A DNA stretch of 64,000 nt. Source: an uncultured Candidatus Saccharibacteria bacterium (GTDB taxonomy: Bacteria; Patescibacteriota; Saccharimonadia; Saccharimonadales; Saccharimonadaceae). Location: assembly GCA_947302125.1 (NCBI GenBank), contig CAMYUL010000002.1, positions 49,611-113,610 of the forward strand. The letters run 5' to 3'. This document shows, in pieces, positions 1 to 7,044 of this stretch; within the stretch, counting starts at the first letter, position 1, and every line of letters begins with the position of its first letter. The notes beneath the pieces were generated by a model that had not been told where the DNA came from, searched no databases, and saw only the letters and a program-made list of their open reading frames with translations. The position numbers and the translations under genes are program-made.

Positions 1-362
1 AGGAAAAAGCCCGCATCGCTAAGGCCAAGGCCGAAGCTCCAGATGGCAATATGTATACCTTGGGTGGCCGCTCGCCATTCCTCACCTCTGTTCACGTTGA
101 GAAGCGCCCGCTTTCTCAATATGTTCCAAGCAACATGACCTCTCTAGAAACCATGGCCGAGACCCCTGTCAAGAACGTCTACCGCGCCAAGCTCAAGAAG
201 ACACTAGAAGACGATGCTAAGGAAATCCACCGCCAGACTTTGATCGTCTCGCCTCCTATGGACTCCAAGACTCGTTCTACTGCTCTCGTCTTCGCAATTC
301 TTCTCACCGTCCTCCTCGGGGCTGGCGTTGGCGCCCTTGTTTACCTGGTTTTCTTCCAATAA
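1..362 (+). CDS. 3' end of a tail-anchored membrane protein gene, unrecognised (partial)
   Basis: An open frame enters from the window edge (first whole codon at 3) and stops with TAA at 360-362, giving about 119 C-terminal residues. The visible part is hydrophilic and basic/acidic mixed, and ends in one strongly hydrophobic helix of about 22 residues followed by only FFQ, so the C-terminus is embedded in or just across the membrane. ATG codons inside (for example at 51) lack a Shine-Dalgarno or -10 motif, so the true start lies upstream. I do not recognise the family. The next features are the tRNA genes on the same strand, with their own promoter at 374-382. Confidence 0.7.
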   Translation, partial: EKARIAKAKAEAPDGNMYTLGGRSPFLTSVHVEKRPLSQYVPSNMTSLETMAETPVKNVYRAKLKKTLEDDAKEIHRQTLIVSPPMDSKTRSTALVFAILLTVLLGAGVGALVYLVFFQ

Positions 363-373
363 TCTGATTTATA

Positions 374-382
374 TGTTATAAT
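374..382 (+). promoter_or_regulatory. Extended -10 promoter of the tRNA-His/tRNA-Gly pair
   Basis: TG at 374-375, one base, then TATAAT at 377-382, about 19 nt before the tRNA-His gene. There is no good -35 hexamer, as in most extended -10 promoters of this window. Confidence 0.6.
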
Positions 383-401
383 GATGTAGCAAACACCGTA
401 T

Positions 402-479
402 GGTGGGATTAGCTCAGATGGTTAGAGCGTCTGATTGTGGTCCAGAAGGTCGTCGGTTCGATCCCGATATCCCACCCCA
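402..479 (+). tRNA. tRNA-His (anticodon GTG), CCA encoded
   Basis: The gene folds as a complete cloverleaf: acceptor GTGGGAT with ATCCCAC, a D arm starting GCTCAG, T stem GTCGG/CCGAT around TTCGATC, and a 7-nt anticodon loop TTGTGGT with GTG at 34-36. The extra 5' G (402) facing C73 is the histidine-specific G-1 identity element, here encoded in the gene. The last anticodon-stem pair (31-39) is an A-C mismatch. CCA is encoded at 477-479. The next tRNA starts 2 nt downstream. Confidence 0.95.
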
Positions 480-481
480 GT

Positions 482-556
482 GCGAGTGTAGTACAGCGGC
501 TAGTATACAAGTTTTCCAAACTTGGGATGAGGGTTCGACCCCCTCCACTCGCACCA
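482..556 (+). tRNA. tRNA-Gly (anticodon TCC), CCA encoded
   Basis: Acceptor GCGAGTG pairs with CACTCGC, discriminator A, CCA encoded. The anticodon stem CAAGT/ACTTG closes the loop TTTCCAA with TCC at 34-36. It lies directly behind tRNA-His and is followed immediately by a terminator hairpin. A second isoacceptor, tRNA-Gly(CCC), is at 54843. Confidence 0.95.
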
Positions 557-557
557 G

Positions 558-580
558 CAACACCCTTCGGGTGTTGTTTT
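558..580 (+). terminator. Rho-independent terminator of the tRNA pair
   Basis: Hairpin CAACACC/GGTGTTG with a TTCG-containing loop, then TTTT. It begins one base after the tRNA-Gly CCA end. Confidence 0.8.
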
Positions 581-593
581 GCTTCGCAAAACT

Positions 594-667
594 GCAGGGC
601 TTCGCCCTGCGCCAGTGCTCTGCACGCTTGGCGTTCGCACCAGCAACACCCTTCGGGTGTTGTTTTT
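594..667 (+). repeat. Hairpin cluster holding a duplicated tRNA 3' end plus terminator
   Basis: GCAGGGC/GCCCTGC (594-610) and a GCCA/TGGC hairpin (611-632) are followed at 635-666 by an exact 32-bp repeat of 549-580: the last bases of tRNA-Gly with CCA and its terminator. The second terminator hairpin is 644-667. The copy lacks the rest of the tRNA, which suggests deletion or unequal exchange inside a former tandem tRNA array. Confidence 0.75.
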
Positions 668-694
668 ATATCCGCCCCACCCTGCGCCCACCCC

Positions 695-723
695 TTGACT
701 TTTTTCAGTTTTTGTGGTAGAAT
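695..723 (+). promoter_or_regulatory. Consensus promoter of the HD-GYP gene
   Basis: TTGACT (695-700), a 17-bp spacer, TAGAAT (718-723). A leader of about 50 nt follows, with ACGTAC at 744-749 and the Shine-Dalgarno AAAGGAGGGG before the ATG at 781. One of five promoters of this class in the window. Confidence 0.8.
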
Positions 724-780
724 ACAGAAGTTACACAGAGTTAACGTACATTAAAACGATGTATCAAAGGAGGGGAATAA

Positions 781-2073
781 ATGATACTTGATTACATAAT
801 GTCGGCCCTGATTGGGGTCTGCGCGATCTTGATGTTTTTCGTATTCATCACTGACGCGCTCTCAAAGACCAGGAAATTCATCCTGTTTTTTATGGCGCTT
901 GCAGCCATCGTGCTGCTCTTAGCGGACCATTTCACCCATCTCTACGATGGGGCACCAACTGTCGCCGCAGCGACGATTGCTAGATTAGGCAAGTTCCTAA
1001 CCTACGGCATGTATCTGTACATCATCTTCGTTTTCAATCAGTATATTGATGATTTACTGACTACTAGCGGGGCAATTACAGAGAAGCCGATCGATCTCAA
1101 GACCGCGGAAGCCATCCTTTTTATAGGCATGATTGCGCTTGTCTTCGCGCAGGGCGGAAACCTTTATTATTACTACGATTCGGCCAATTTTTACCATCGT
1201 CTGCCGAGTTATCCGCTTGCGTATCTGTTTCCGGTTTGCGCCTTGATGATCCAATTATTAGTCATCATTAAATACAGGGATAAGATTAGGAAACGCATGT
1301 TGCTCCCGCTAGTCTTATTCTTGACTTTGCCACTCGCGGCAGCAGCGCTTCAGTTTGTGATCCACAAGGTGTCGATTACGTCGATCTCTATCGTATCGAT
1401 GATAGTACTTCTGTACTGCTTCTCGATATTAGACGTAAATAAGATCGTCAAAACTGCCCACAAGAGGGAGCTAGACACTCTCTTACAGAAACAGAAGATG
1501 GCAGAGGAAATTACCTTGGCCCTCGCCGAGGCGATTGATGCCAAGGATAAGTACACCAATGGCCACTCAAAACGAGTAGCTGAGTACTCCGTGATGATCG
1601 CTGAGCGTGCCGGCTATTCCAGAGAAGACTGCGATAGAATTCATCTGCTTGCAATCTTGCACGATGTTGGCAAAATCGGTATACCAGATGCTATCATCAA
1701 TAAGGAAGGCCATCTCACCGAAGAGGAGTTCGCGATTATCAAGACACATCCGACGGTGGGCAGGGAAATCTTGAGCAAAATCACAATTTCTCCTGATCTG
1801 GCCATCGGCGCTAGCTTCCATCATGAGCGCTATGACGGCACCGGCTATCCGTTTGGTCTCAAGGGTGAAGAAATCCCCGAGGCTGCCCGCATTATTGCCG
1901 TTGCTGACACTTATGACGCAATGTCTTCTAAGAGAAGCTATCGTGACGTTCTCCCCAGGGAGAAAATCAGAAGCGAGCTGCAGCGCGGTATCGGCACACA
2001 GTTCGACCCCAGATTTGCCAAAATCATGATCGAGCTAATCGATACAGACACAACATATCAAATGAGGGGGTGA
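781..2073 (+). CDS. Membrane HD-GYP domain phosphodiesterase (predicted c-di-GMP)
   Basis: 430 residues. The N-terminal half (about 1-215) is a series of hydrophobic helices, probably seven, typical of a membrane sensor module. A short linker leads to an HD-GYP domain with LHDVGKIGIPD at about 292-302 and HHERYDGTGYP at about 346-356, so the metal-binding HD and the GYP signature are both intact. Family members hydrolyse cyclic di-GMP (some act on cGAMP); the substrate here is inferred. The start has a strong Shine-Dalgarno and follows a consensus promoter; a terminator follows the stop. No diguanylate cyclase is seen in the window, which makes the source of any c-di-GMP unclear. Confidence 0.88.
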   Translation: MILDYIMSALIGVCAILMFFVFITDALSKTRKFILFFMALAAIVLLLADHFTHLYDGAPTVAAATIARLGKFLTYGMYLYIIFVFNQYIDDLLTTSGAITEKPIDLKTAEAILFIGMIALVFAQGGNLYYYYDSANFYHRLPSYPLAYLFPVCALMIQLLVIIKYRDKIRKRMLLPLVLFLTLPLAAAALQFVIHKVSITSISIVSMIVLLYCFSILDVNKIVKTAHKRELDTLLQKQKMAEEITLALAEAIDAKDKYTNGHSKRVAEYSVMIAERAGYSREDCDRIHLLAILHDVGKIGIPDAIINKEGHLTEEEFAIIKTHPTVGREILSKITISPDLAIGASFHHERYDGTGYPFGLKGEEIPEAARIIAVADTYDAMSSKRSYRDVLPREKIRSELQRGIGTQFDPRFAKIMIELIDTDTTYQMRG

Positions 2074-2085
2074 TCATCGTTTATA

Positions 2086-2114
2086 AAAAGCACCAGATAT
2101 CTGGTGCTTTTTTC
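2086..2114 (+). terminator. Rho-independent terminator after the HD-GYP gene
   Basis: AAAAGCACCAGAT directly followed by ATCTGGTGCTTTTTT: a perfect stem with A and T runs on both sides, so it may also serve the convergent gene at 2114-2581. Confidence 0.85.
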
Positions 2115-2581
2115 TATCTGTGCCTCAAGCTAATTGGCGCGCGCATCGCACTTTTTGGTCCGCTCGCCACCGCTCGCGCCCGCGTCATGGACTGATCTAC
2201 CGGATTTCCTACACTGTGCCGATTGCCGCCAGTTCCCGCATAAGCTGCACTCGCCTTGTTTCCGCCTTCACCCTCGCTAGCATATCGTCCCCCCTCTGTA
2301 GAATACCTATTACTCCCCGTCGCCTGACCACTAGCCGATTTCGGCTTCCAAGCCTTCGCTCTCTGTAGTCCATAAAAAGAATTTACGATCTTAGCATTTC
2401 TGTACCCCTGTATGTATTTACGCTGTTCTTCCATCGCCTGCCGCGCTGCAAAGCTCGCCCCCTCGCCGCCAGCCGTCCCCAAGCTATCGCCACTTTGCGC
2501 CTGCGCATACCCAGAAGAGTGAAACACATCCTCTTTTTTCAGATCTTTATTCGCATAATCAATTACGATTTTCTCGCGCAT
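2114..2581 (-). CDS. Hypothetical low-complexity soluble protein
   Basis: 155 residues, family not recognised. The first 30 residues are charged; the rest is rich in Gly, Ser, Ala, Arg and Tyr with no membrane segment or signal peptide, and looks largely disordered. The start is supported by TATAAT (2588-2593 on this strand) exactly 6 nt upstream of the ATG, the leaderless arrangement common in this window. The gene is convergent with the HD-GYP gene and shares its terminator region. Confidence 0.6.
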   Translation of the reverse strand: MREKIVIDYANKDLKKEDVFHSSGYAQAQSGDSLGTAGGEGASFAARQAMEEQRKYIQGYRNAKIVNSFYGLQRAKAWKPKSASGQATGSNRYSTEGGRYASEGEGGNKASAAYAGTGGNRHSVGNPVDQSMTRARAVASGPKSAMRAPISLRHR

Positions 2582-2692
2582 AATTATATTATACCATAAA
2601 CATTTTCCACTAGCTTACCGCCCATGCTTAAAATAAGCATACAAATCATCCCTATCCATGCTTGCACAGCCGCACATATTACGCCATAATAC

Positions 2693-2721
2693 TTGACAAT
2701 TTTAAGCATGTGTGCTATAAT
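2693..2721 (+). promoter_or_regulatory. Consensus promoter with structured leader
   Basis: TTGACA (2693-2698), a 17-bp spacer, TATAAT (2716-2721). The leader of about 80 nt contains a small hairpin (GGGAG/CTCCC, about 2741-2757) and ends with the Shine-Dalgarno AAAGGAGGG before the ATG at 2805. Confidence 0.85.
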
Positions 2722-2804
2722 GAAGTCACAATACCGTTTTGGGAGTAATTGTCTCCCATGTAGCTTAAAAACAAGTAGATTCCATGATAAAGGAGGGAAC
2801 AAAC

Positions 2805-4109
2805 ATGGCATTATACAACAAGGATTATTACACAGGTATGCCCGATGAGCTCGCAACAGAGCTCTTAGGCGTAAGAGAGGCTCACGCCTCTTTCAAGGAG
2901 TTAGCTGAAGCCGTAAAGGCTCGTCGTGACCGCATAGCGGAAATCGAAAAGCTTTTACCGAAGAAAAAAGAAACATTCGAGAAAGCTCTCAGCACAGCCA
3001 AGAAGACAGCTAAGGAAGCCAAGGAAGCCGGCGAGAAATTCACATCCAATGAGCTCAATGCTGAAGAATACAATAAAATTGTATCAGAAGCTAAAGCTAG
3101 TAAGGATCACGCTGAAGAAATTGCAGCCTCTATCTCCAAATTGGAGAAAGAGCTCAAAGAGCTCGAGGCTGAAGAGTCTGCTTGGCTTAAAACCGAGGAA
3201 AAACTCACAACAAAGCAGCGCCGTGCCTTGAAAAAGGCCATGGCCGCCGCTAAAGCAGCAAAGCCCGAGCCCGATGATTCTGACGAAGACACTCATGAAG
3301 CTTCGAAAGGAGAATGGGACGACCTCAAAAAAGCTCACAAGACGGACGAAGAGCTCGCTAAAGAGCTCGACGACCTCTTTGCCGAAGATAGCGAAGATAA
3401 TCCAGCCGTCAAAGAGAAAGATCCTGAATTCCAGGCTGCAATGGATAAATTCCTCAAAGCCATGGAAGAGGACGATGACGAGGATGAGGACAGTGATGAT
3501 AAGTCTGAGGAAGATGATAAATCTGAAGATGAATCAGGCAATGTACAGGAACAGAAAACAGTATATGCACAGAAACAGAAGGAGAAGAGAAGTATGAAAA
3601 ATAGTAGCCTGAATTTTTACACAGAACTTGGTTCCAATGCGTTTGATTACGATCATGGCAAAGGAATGACGGACTCGCTAAGAGAGTGGATTAAGTCAAC
3701 CCTTGAAGATGATAGGACACTTGCTGAAGACGCTGTTCTTTCGCACCTTGGGGTAATTCTTAAGAAGAACCCCGACCTTATTGGTGCGGTAAAAGACGCC
3801 ATAGTAAAGGCAGAAGAATATAATATGCCTTACAAAACAGTATTTGTGTCAAAAGTGACCGGATTTGCTTTTGAAACCAAGGCTGAGGCTGAGGAGTCAA
3901 TCAAAGATTTCCTCGCTGTCGGTGCCACCGATTTCGAAAGCTGCTTCGAAATTCGCCATACGGCGAACGGAGCATACGTAGAGGAATCCGAAGTTGAGGC
4001 CTACATCAATAGCTTCGACGGAGACAGAGATGCTCTCCGCCGCCAACTCCATATGACAGCACCCGCCAAAGCAGCTAAGCCCGGCAAGGGCAAAGCCGCG
4101 AAGGCATAA
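2805..4109 (+). CDS. Hypothetical acidic coiled-coil protein with a structured C-terminus
   Basis: 434 residues from the ATG at 2805, chosen over an in-frame ATG at 2784 because AAAGGAGGG ends 7 nt before it. Residues about 25-150 are Lys/Glu/Ala-rich heptad-like sequence, probably a long coiled coil. Residues about 160-255 are highly acidic (runs of Asp/Glu/Ser). The last 170 residues have normal composition and end in a Lys/Ala/Pro-rich basic tail. An internal ATG at 3594 is in frame and preceded by GGAG, so a separate C-terminal product is possible. No signal peptide or membrane segment. Family not recognised. Confidence 0.75.
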   Translation: MALYNKDYYTGMPDELATELLGVREAHASFKELAEAVKARRDRIAEIEKLLPKKKETFEKALSTAKKTAKEAKEAGEKFTSNELNAEEYNKIVSEAKASKDHAEEIAASISKLEKELKELEAEESAWLKTEEKLTTKQRRALKKAMAAAKAAKPEPDDSDEDTHEASKGEWDDLKKAHKTDEELAKELDDLFAEDSEDNPAVKEKDPEFQAAMDKFLKAMEEDDDEDEDSDDKSEEDDKSEDESGNVQEQKTVYAQKQKEKRSMKNSSLNFYTELGSNAFDYDHGKGMTDSLREWIKSTLEDDRTLAEDAVLSHLGVILKKNPDLIGAVKDAIVKAEEYNMPYKTVFVSKVTGFAFETKAEAEESIKDFLAVGATDFESCFEIRHTANGAYVEESEVEAYINSFDGDRDALRRQLHMTAPAKAAKPGKGKAAKA

Positions 4110-4122
4110 ACCCTCCTGCAGT

Positions 4123-4182
4123 GTTGTGTCCTCCTTTCAAAGAAAAGGGAACAACAGCACACATTAAAAGGAGGAACACAAC
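4123..4182 (+). promoter_or_regulatory. Hairpin pairing an anti-Shine-Dalgarno with a Shine-Dalgarno-like sequence
   Basis: GTTGTGTCCTCCTTT (4123-4137) is complementary to AAAGGAGGAACACAAC (4167-4182) with one bulged A, loop 29 nt. No ORF follows the GGAGG. It lies in the 3' untranslated part of the 2805-4109 gene, upstream of its terminator. Confidence 0.55.
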
Positions 4183-4195
4183 CGGTATTGTACAA

Positions 4196-4223
4196 GGCCC
4201 CGCATATTGCGGGGCCAATTTTT
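4196..4223 (+). terminator. Rho-independent terminator
   Basis: GGCCCC...GGGGCC stem (with inner GC...GC) followed by AATTTTT, after the coiled-coil gene. The rest of 4110-4566, about 457 bp without a gene, holds the hairpin above, AT-rich sequence, the promoter at 4354-4382 and a long leader. Confidence 0.8.
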
Positions 4224-4353
4224 GTCTCAAAAATACCCGATTTTTGCCAAAAATCAACCAAAAAAGCATAAAAACAATAAAAAGCAAGCAAAACCACCCC
4301 AATAGCACCACTCCCACCCCTGTTACACCCCCGCCAAAAACGTGTTAAAACTA

Positions 4354-4382
4354 TTGACTTTTTGACCGAAGTGTGCTATAAT
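4354..4382 (+). promoter_or_regulatory. Consensus promoter with a leader of about 180 nt
   Basis: TTGACT (4354-4359), a 17-bp spacer, TATAAT (4377-4382). The long leader has two perfect hairpins, CTCAGATAC/GTATCTGAG (4451-4472) and CCCAGAA/TTCTGGG (about 4495-4515), then AGTACGTAC (4539-4547) and the Shine-Dalgarno AGGAGGA before the ATG at 4567. A regulatory leader is plausible; I do not recognise a known riboswitch. Confidence 0.75.
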
Positions 4383-4566
4383 GAAAGTAGTCTGTGGGAA
4401 AGAGTTTAGAAAGCACCATTCTCATTTGACGACCATTAAAATCGAATCATCTCAGATACAAATGTATCTGAGTGTGTGCTAAATACCCTTTTCTCCCAGA
4501 ACGAGCGTTTCTGGGTTCTATATAGATGTTGTTATCACAGTACGTACAATACAGGAGGAATAGTTT

Positions 4567-5118
4567 ATGAGTACAACATTAGTAATTTTATTGAGCGTTA
4601 TAGTAGCAGTATTAACCTGTGGAGTAATCTACTACGCCGCAAGGTCGGTAAAGGAAGGGAAGAAGGCGACAATCGAAAAGCCCGTTGGGCTTACCATGAT
4701 TGTGCTCAATCTTGGCGGGGGCATTGCTGCTCTCGCACTAAGTCACGCCTTTCCGATTGCAGTCAAAGTAATCAGCATTATCTTCTTGATAGCGCTAATT
4801 ATCCTGCAGCTTTACAACAAGCAGGGCAAATACCGGGCTCTTGCCTGGGACTGCTGTGCCGGAATCTTCGGCATAGCCTTAGCAATGTCAATTGCGGGCC
4901 AGTTTGACAAGAAGGGCCCGAAATTCACTGAATTGTGGTGGCTGCTACTTGTGTTGGCAGTACCAGTACTCGGTTTTATTGCAGATAAGTTAAGGGACAG
5001 AGAAGTAAAATTCAACATCCCGAAGCTGAATAAGGGCGAAGTATTCGCCCTTGCGTTGTTTGTAATATTGGCACTGGCGCTCGTCGCCGGAATTATCGCC
5101 ATAGTCAAACTTAGCTGA
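4567..5118 (+). CDS. Hypothetical polytopic membrane protein
   Basis: 183 residues with about six hydrophobic helices (about 3-25, 38-58, 62-82, 90-110, 120-142, 155-182) joined by short Lys/Arg-rich loops. Shine-Dalgarno AGGAGGA 8 nt upstream. It is the first gene of a probable two-gene unit; the next gene begins 18 nt after its stop with its own strong Shine-Dalgarno. Family not recognised; no catalytic motif visible. Confidence 0.75.
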   Translation: MSTTLVILLSVIVAVLTCGVIYYAARSVKEGKKATIEKPVGLTMIVLNLGGGIAALALSHAFPIAVKVISIIFLIALIILQLYNKQGKYRALAWDCCAGIFGIALAMSIAGQFDKKGPKFTELWWLLLVLAVPVLGFIADKLRDREVKFNIPKLNKGEVFALALFVILALALVAGIIAIVKLS

Positions 5119-5136
5119 TGAAGGGAGGTGGCAGCT

Positions 5137-6834
5137 ATGAAGAGAACAAGAAAAGAACGTCGGCGTAAGCCGATGAAGAAGAGGGAGACCGTCTTTTGGA
5201 TCATAGACGGGATCTTGATGTGTGCGGTCGTGATAATTTGCATAGCAATTATTATGATCATCGCAAAACCAACAGCCGCTACTCCTACTCCTATCAAGGA
5301 TAACAAGGTAGCAGCTGAGCCCAAAACTGAAGAGCAGGTTATCTCGACCATGAAGGAAGAGGCAATCGCAAACGAAACCAAGGTCACAGCCGAAGCTGAG
5401 ACTGAGGAAGAAGTTGAAGAGGTTACTGAAGTGACCGAAGAAGAGGTTAAGGAAGAGGAGTATGCTTACTCCAACAACTTAACTGACGAGGACGTAGCTT
5501 CAGTGGCTGGGTTCTTCGAGGAGGCTCCTGATATTGATGAAGACGCTTACAAGGCATTCATCGAGGAATACAAGGAATATCTTCAGGACTATGATTTAGA
5601 TCCTGATGGCAATCTCCTGATTCCGTTATCAGAGGAAAGCTTAAGGCAGACCGATGACGAGAGACCTTTGGCATCTGTTAACATGGGGTTAAACAAAAAT
5701 CCTATAAACGATGCAATTGCCTTCCCCTTCGCTCTTACAGAAGAGCAAGTTGGGAAGGTCTTAGCTGCGAAAGCTGGCCAAAAAGTGGATTTTTCCGAGG
5801 AAGAGATCAAGCAGCTCCGTGTTGAGTTGTTCCTTGAACTCGGTGAGAACCCTGTTCTCTTCGAAGCGTGGATGAAACTCATCACCGCCCAGAAGATCGG
5901 ACAGGCGACGACAGTACTTGAATCCTGGCCAAGCGGCAAGAGATACATCGAGCTGATGGAAATCGCTCGAGACCTCGAACCATATAACGGACTTGATTCT
6001 TACGCAGATATCCGCGGACGCGGAAATAATATCTGGCTGCGGAAAATAAAGTTCGATGGTCAATACAAGTACTATACGACGCCAGAATATCAGCAATACG
6101 TTCTGGATGTTGTGTTACTTCTTATCCCGGCAAAAACGGATGTAGAGGTCTTAACAGCAAAAGCTGGCGACCACTACAACCTCATTCCGGGTGAAAAGAA
6201 CTCTCTGAGGTTCGCCCAGCCGGCGAACTACAAGGAGACTCTCGCATCCTTGGTATTCAAGATTTACACCAAGGATGGCAAAGTTGCCATTAAGTTCGGT
6301 GCTAATCTTCGCGACAAACGTCCGGAGGTCCTGAACTATACGGTGACTCGTAAGCCAGTGCGGCAGTCAAAGCCTAAGCCGCAGCTGCAGCCGCAGCCGC
6401 AGCCTAATCCGGATCCGGGTTCAAACAATCCGAATCCAAACGATCCTCCGAAGGAGAATCCACCTGAGAAGAAGAATCCAAATGAGGATCCTGCCGCTCA
6501 GGGCAACGCCCCGATAGGGGGCGGCACCAACGATGATCCTGGTCCTGGACCTTGGAAGCCCGATCAGGGCAACTCAAAGTCCGACAAAGTCGAGGAGTCA
6601 CAATATCAGCAGGGTAACAGCGTAAATACTGACGGGGCTAACCCGAACCAGTACGAGCAGGGACCTACTGCTGACAACACCGACAATGGTTCAGTGCCCG
6701 ACACAGCGGCACCAAGCAACCAGATCGGAATAGGTGATGGAGTTAACAACAACTCCTACACCGACATCGCCACTGGTCAGCAGACCGACGGCGGCAACAA
6801 CCATGGTGCCATCAGTGCACCGCCGGTTGAATAG
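5137..6834 (+). CDS. Hypothetical membrane-anchored extracellular protein with Pro/Asn-rich tail
   Basis: 565 residues from the ATG at 5137 (Shine-Dalgarno AAGGGAGG at 5121-5128; an in-frame GTG at 5128 overlaps that site and is unlikely). A very basic N-terminus (about 1-17) precedes one membrane helix (about 18-42), so the rest should be outside the cell. Then come a Glu/Thr/Val-rich acidic stretch (about 60-115), a globular region (about 115-415), a Pro/Gln repeat (PQPQPQP, about 420-430) and a long Asn/Pro/Gly/Asp-rich disordered tail to the end. There is no LPxTG motif. It probably shares a transcript with the preceding membrane protein gene, suggesting a cell-surface complex; function unknown. 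Confidence 0.75.
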   Translation: MKRTRKERRRKPMKKRETVFWIIDGILMCAVVIICIAIIMIIAKPTAATPTPIKDNKVAAEPKTEEQVISTMKEEAIANETKVTAEAETEEEVEEVTEVTEEEVKEEEYAYSNNLTDEDVASVAGFFEEAPDIDEDAYKAFIEEYKEYLQDYDLDPDGNLLIPLSEESLRQTDDERPLASVNMGLNKNPINDAIAFPFALTEEQVGKVLAAKAGQKVDFSEEEIKQLRVELFLELGENPVLFEAWMKLITAQKIGQATTVLESWPSGKRYIELMEIARDLEPYNGLDSYADIRGRGNNIWLRKIKFDGQYKYYTTPEYQQYVLDVVLLLIPAKTDVEVLTAKAGDHYNLIPGEKNSLRFAQPANYKETLASLVFKIYTKDGKVAIKFGANLRDKRPEVLNYTVTRKPVRQSKPKPQLQPQPQPNPDPGSNNPNPNDPPKENPPEKKNPNEDPAAQGNAPIGGGTNDDPGPGPWKPDQGNSKSDKVEESQYQQGNSVNTDGANPNQYEQGPTADNTDNGSVPDTAAPSNQIGIGDGVNNNSYTDIATGQQTDGGNNHGAISAPPVE

Positions 6835-6863
6835 CACTAGCACACACAAGCACATTAAATATA

Positions 6864-6887
6864 GGGGTGGCTCCCACGAGCCACCCC
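6864..6887 (+). terminator. Perfect 10-bp GC-rich hairpin (possible terminator without a T run)
   Basis: GGGGTGGCTC, loop CCAC, GAGCCACCCC, 30 bp after the preceding stop, followed by AATCCC rather than a T run. The rest of 6835-7044 is AT-rich, with an inverted repeat GATTTTGC/GCAAAATC (6917-6924, 6956-6963) and a TTAGGTAC/GTGCCTAA hairpin just upstream of the next gene, probably its leader. I see no convincing promoter there. Confidence 0.5.
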
Positions 6888-7044
6888 AATCCCAAGATTT
6901 GTGTTTGAGATGATTCGATTTTGCATGGTTAAGAAGAAAATTAAAAATTCGGCTAGCAAAATCAAAACCGTTAGGTACAAACAGTGCCTAAAAAAAGCGA
7001 TTATTTACTAACTAATTAATATCTCTTCGAAAGGAGAAAATATT

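Noticed and set aside
400..754. Plus-strand open frames over the tRNA genes
   Set aside because: They run through two clear tRNA cloverleaves and terminators and share the sequence repeats of those RNAs.
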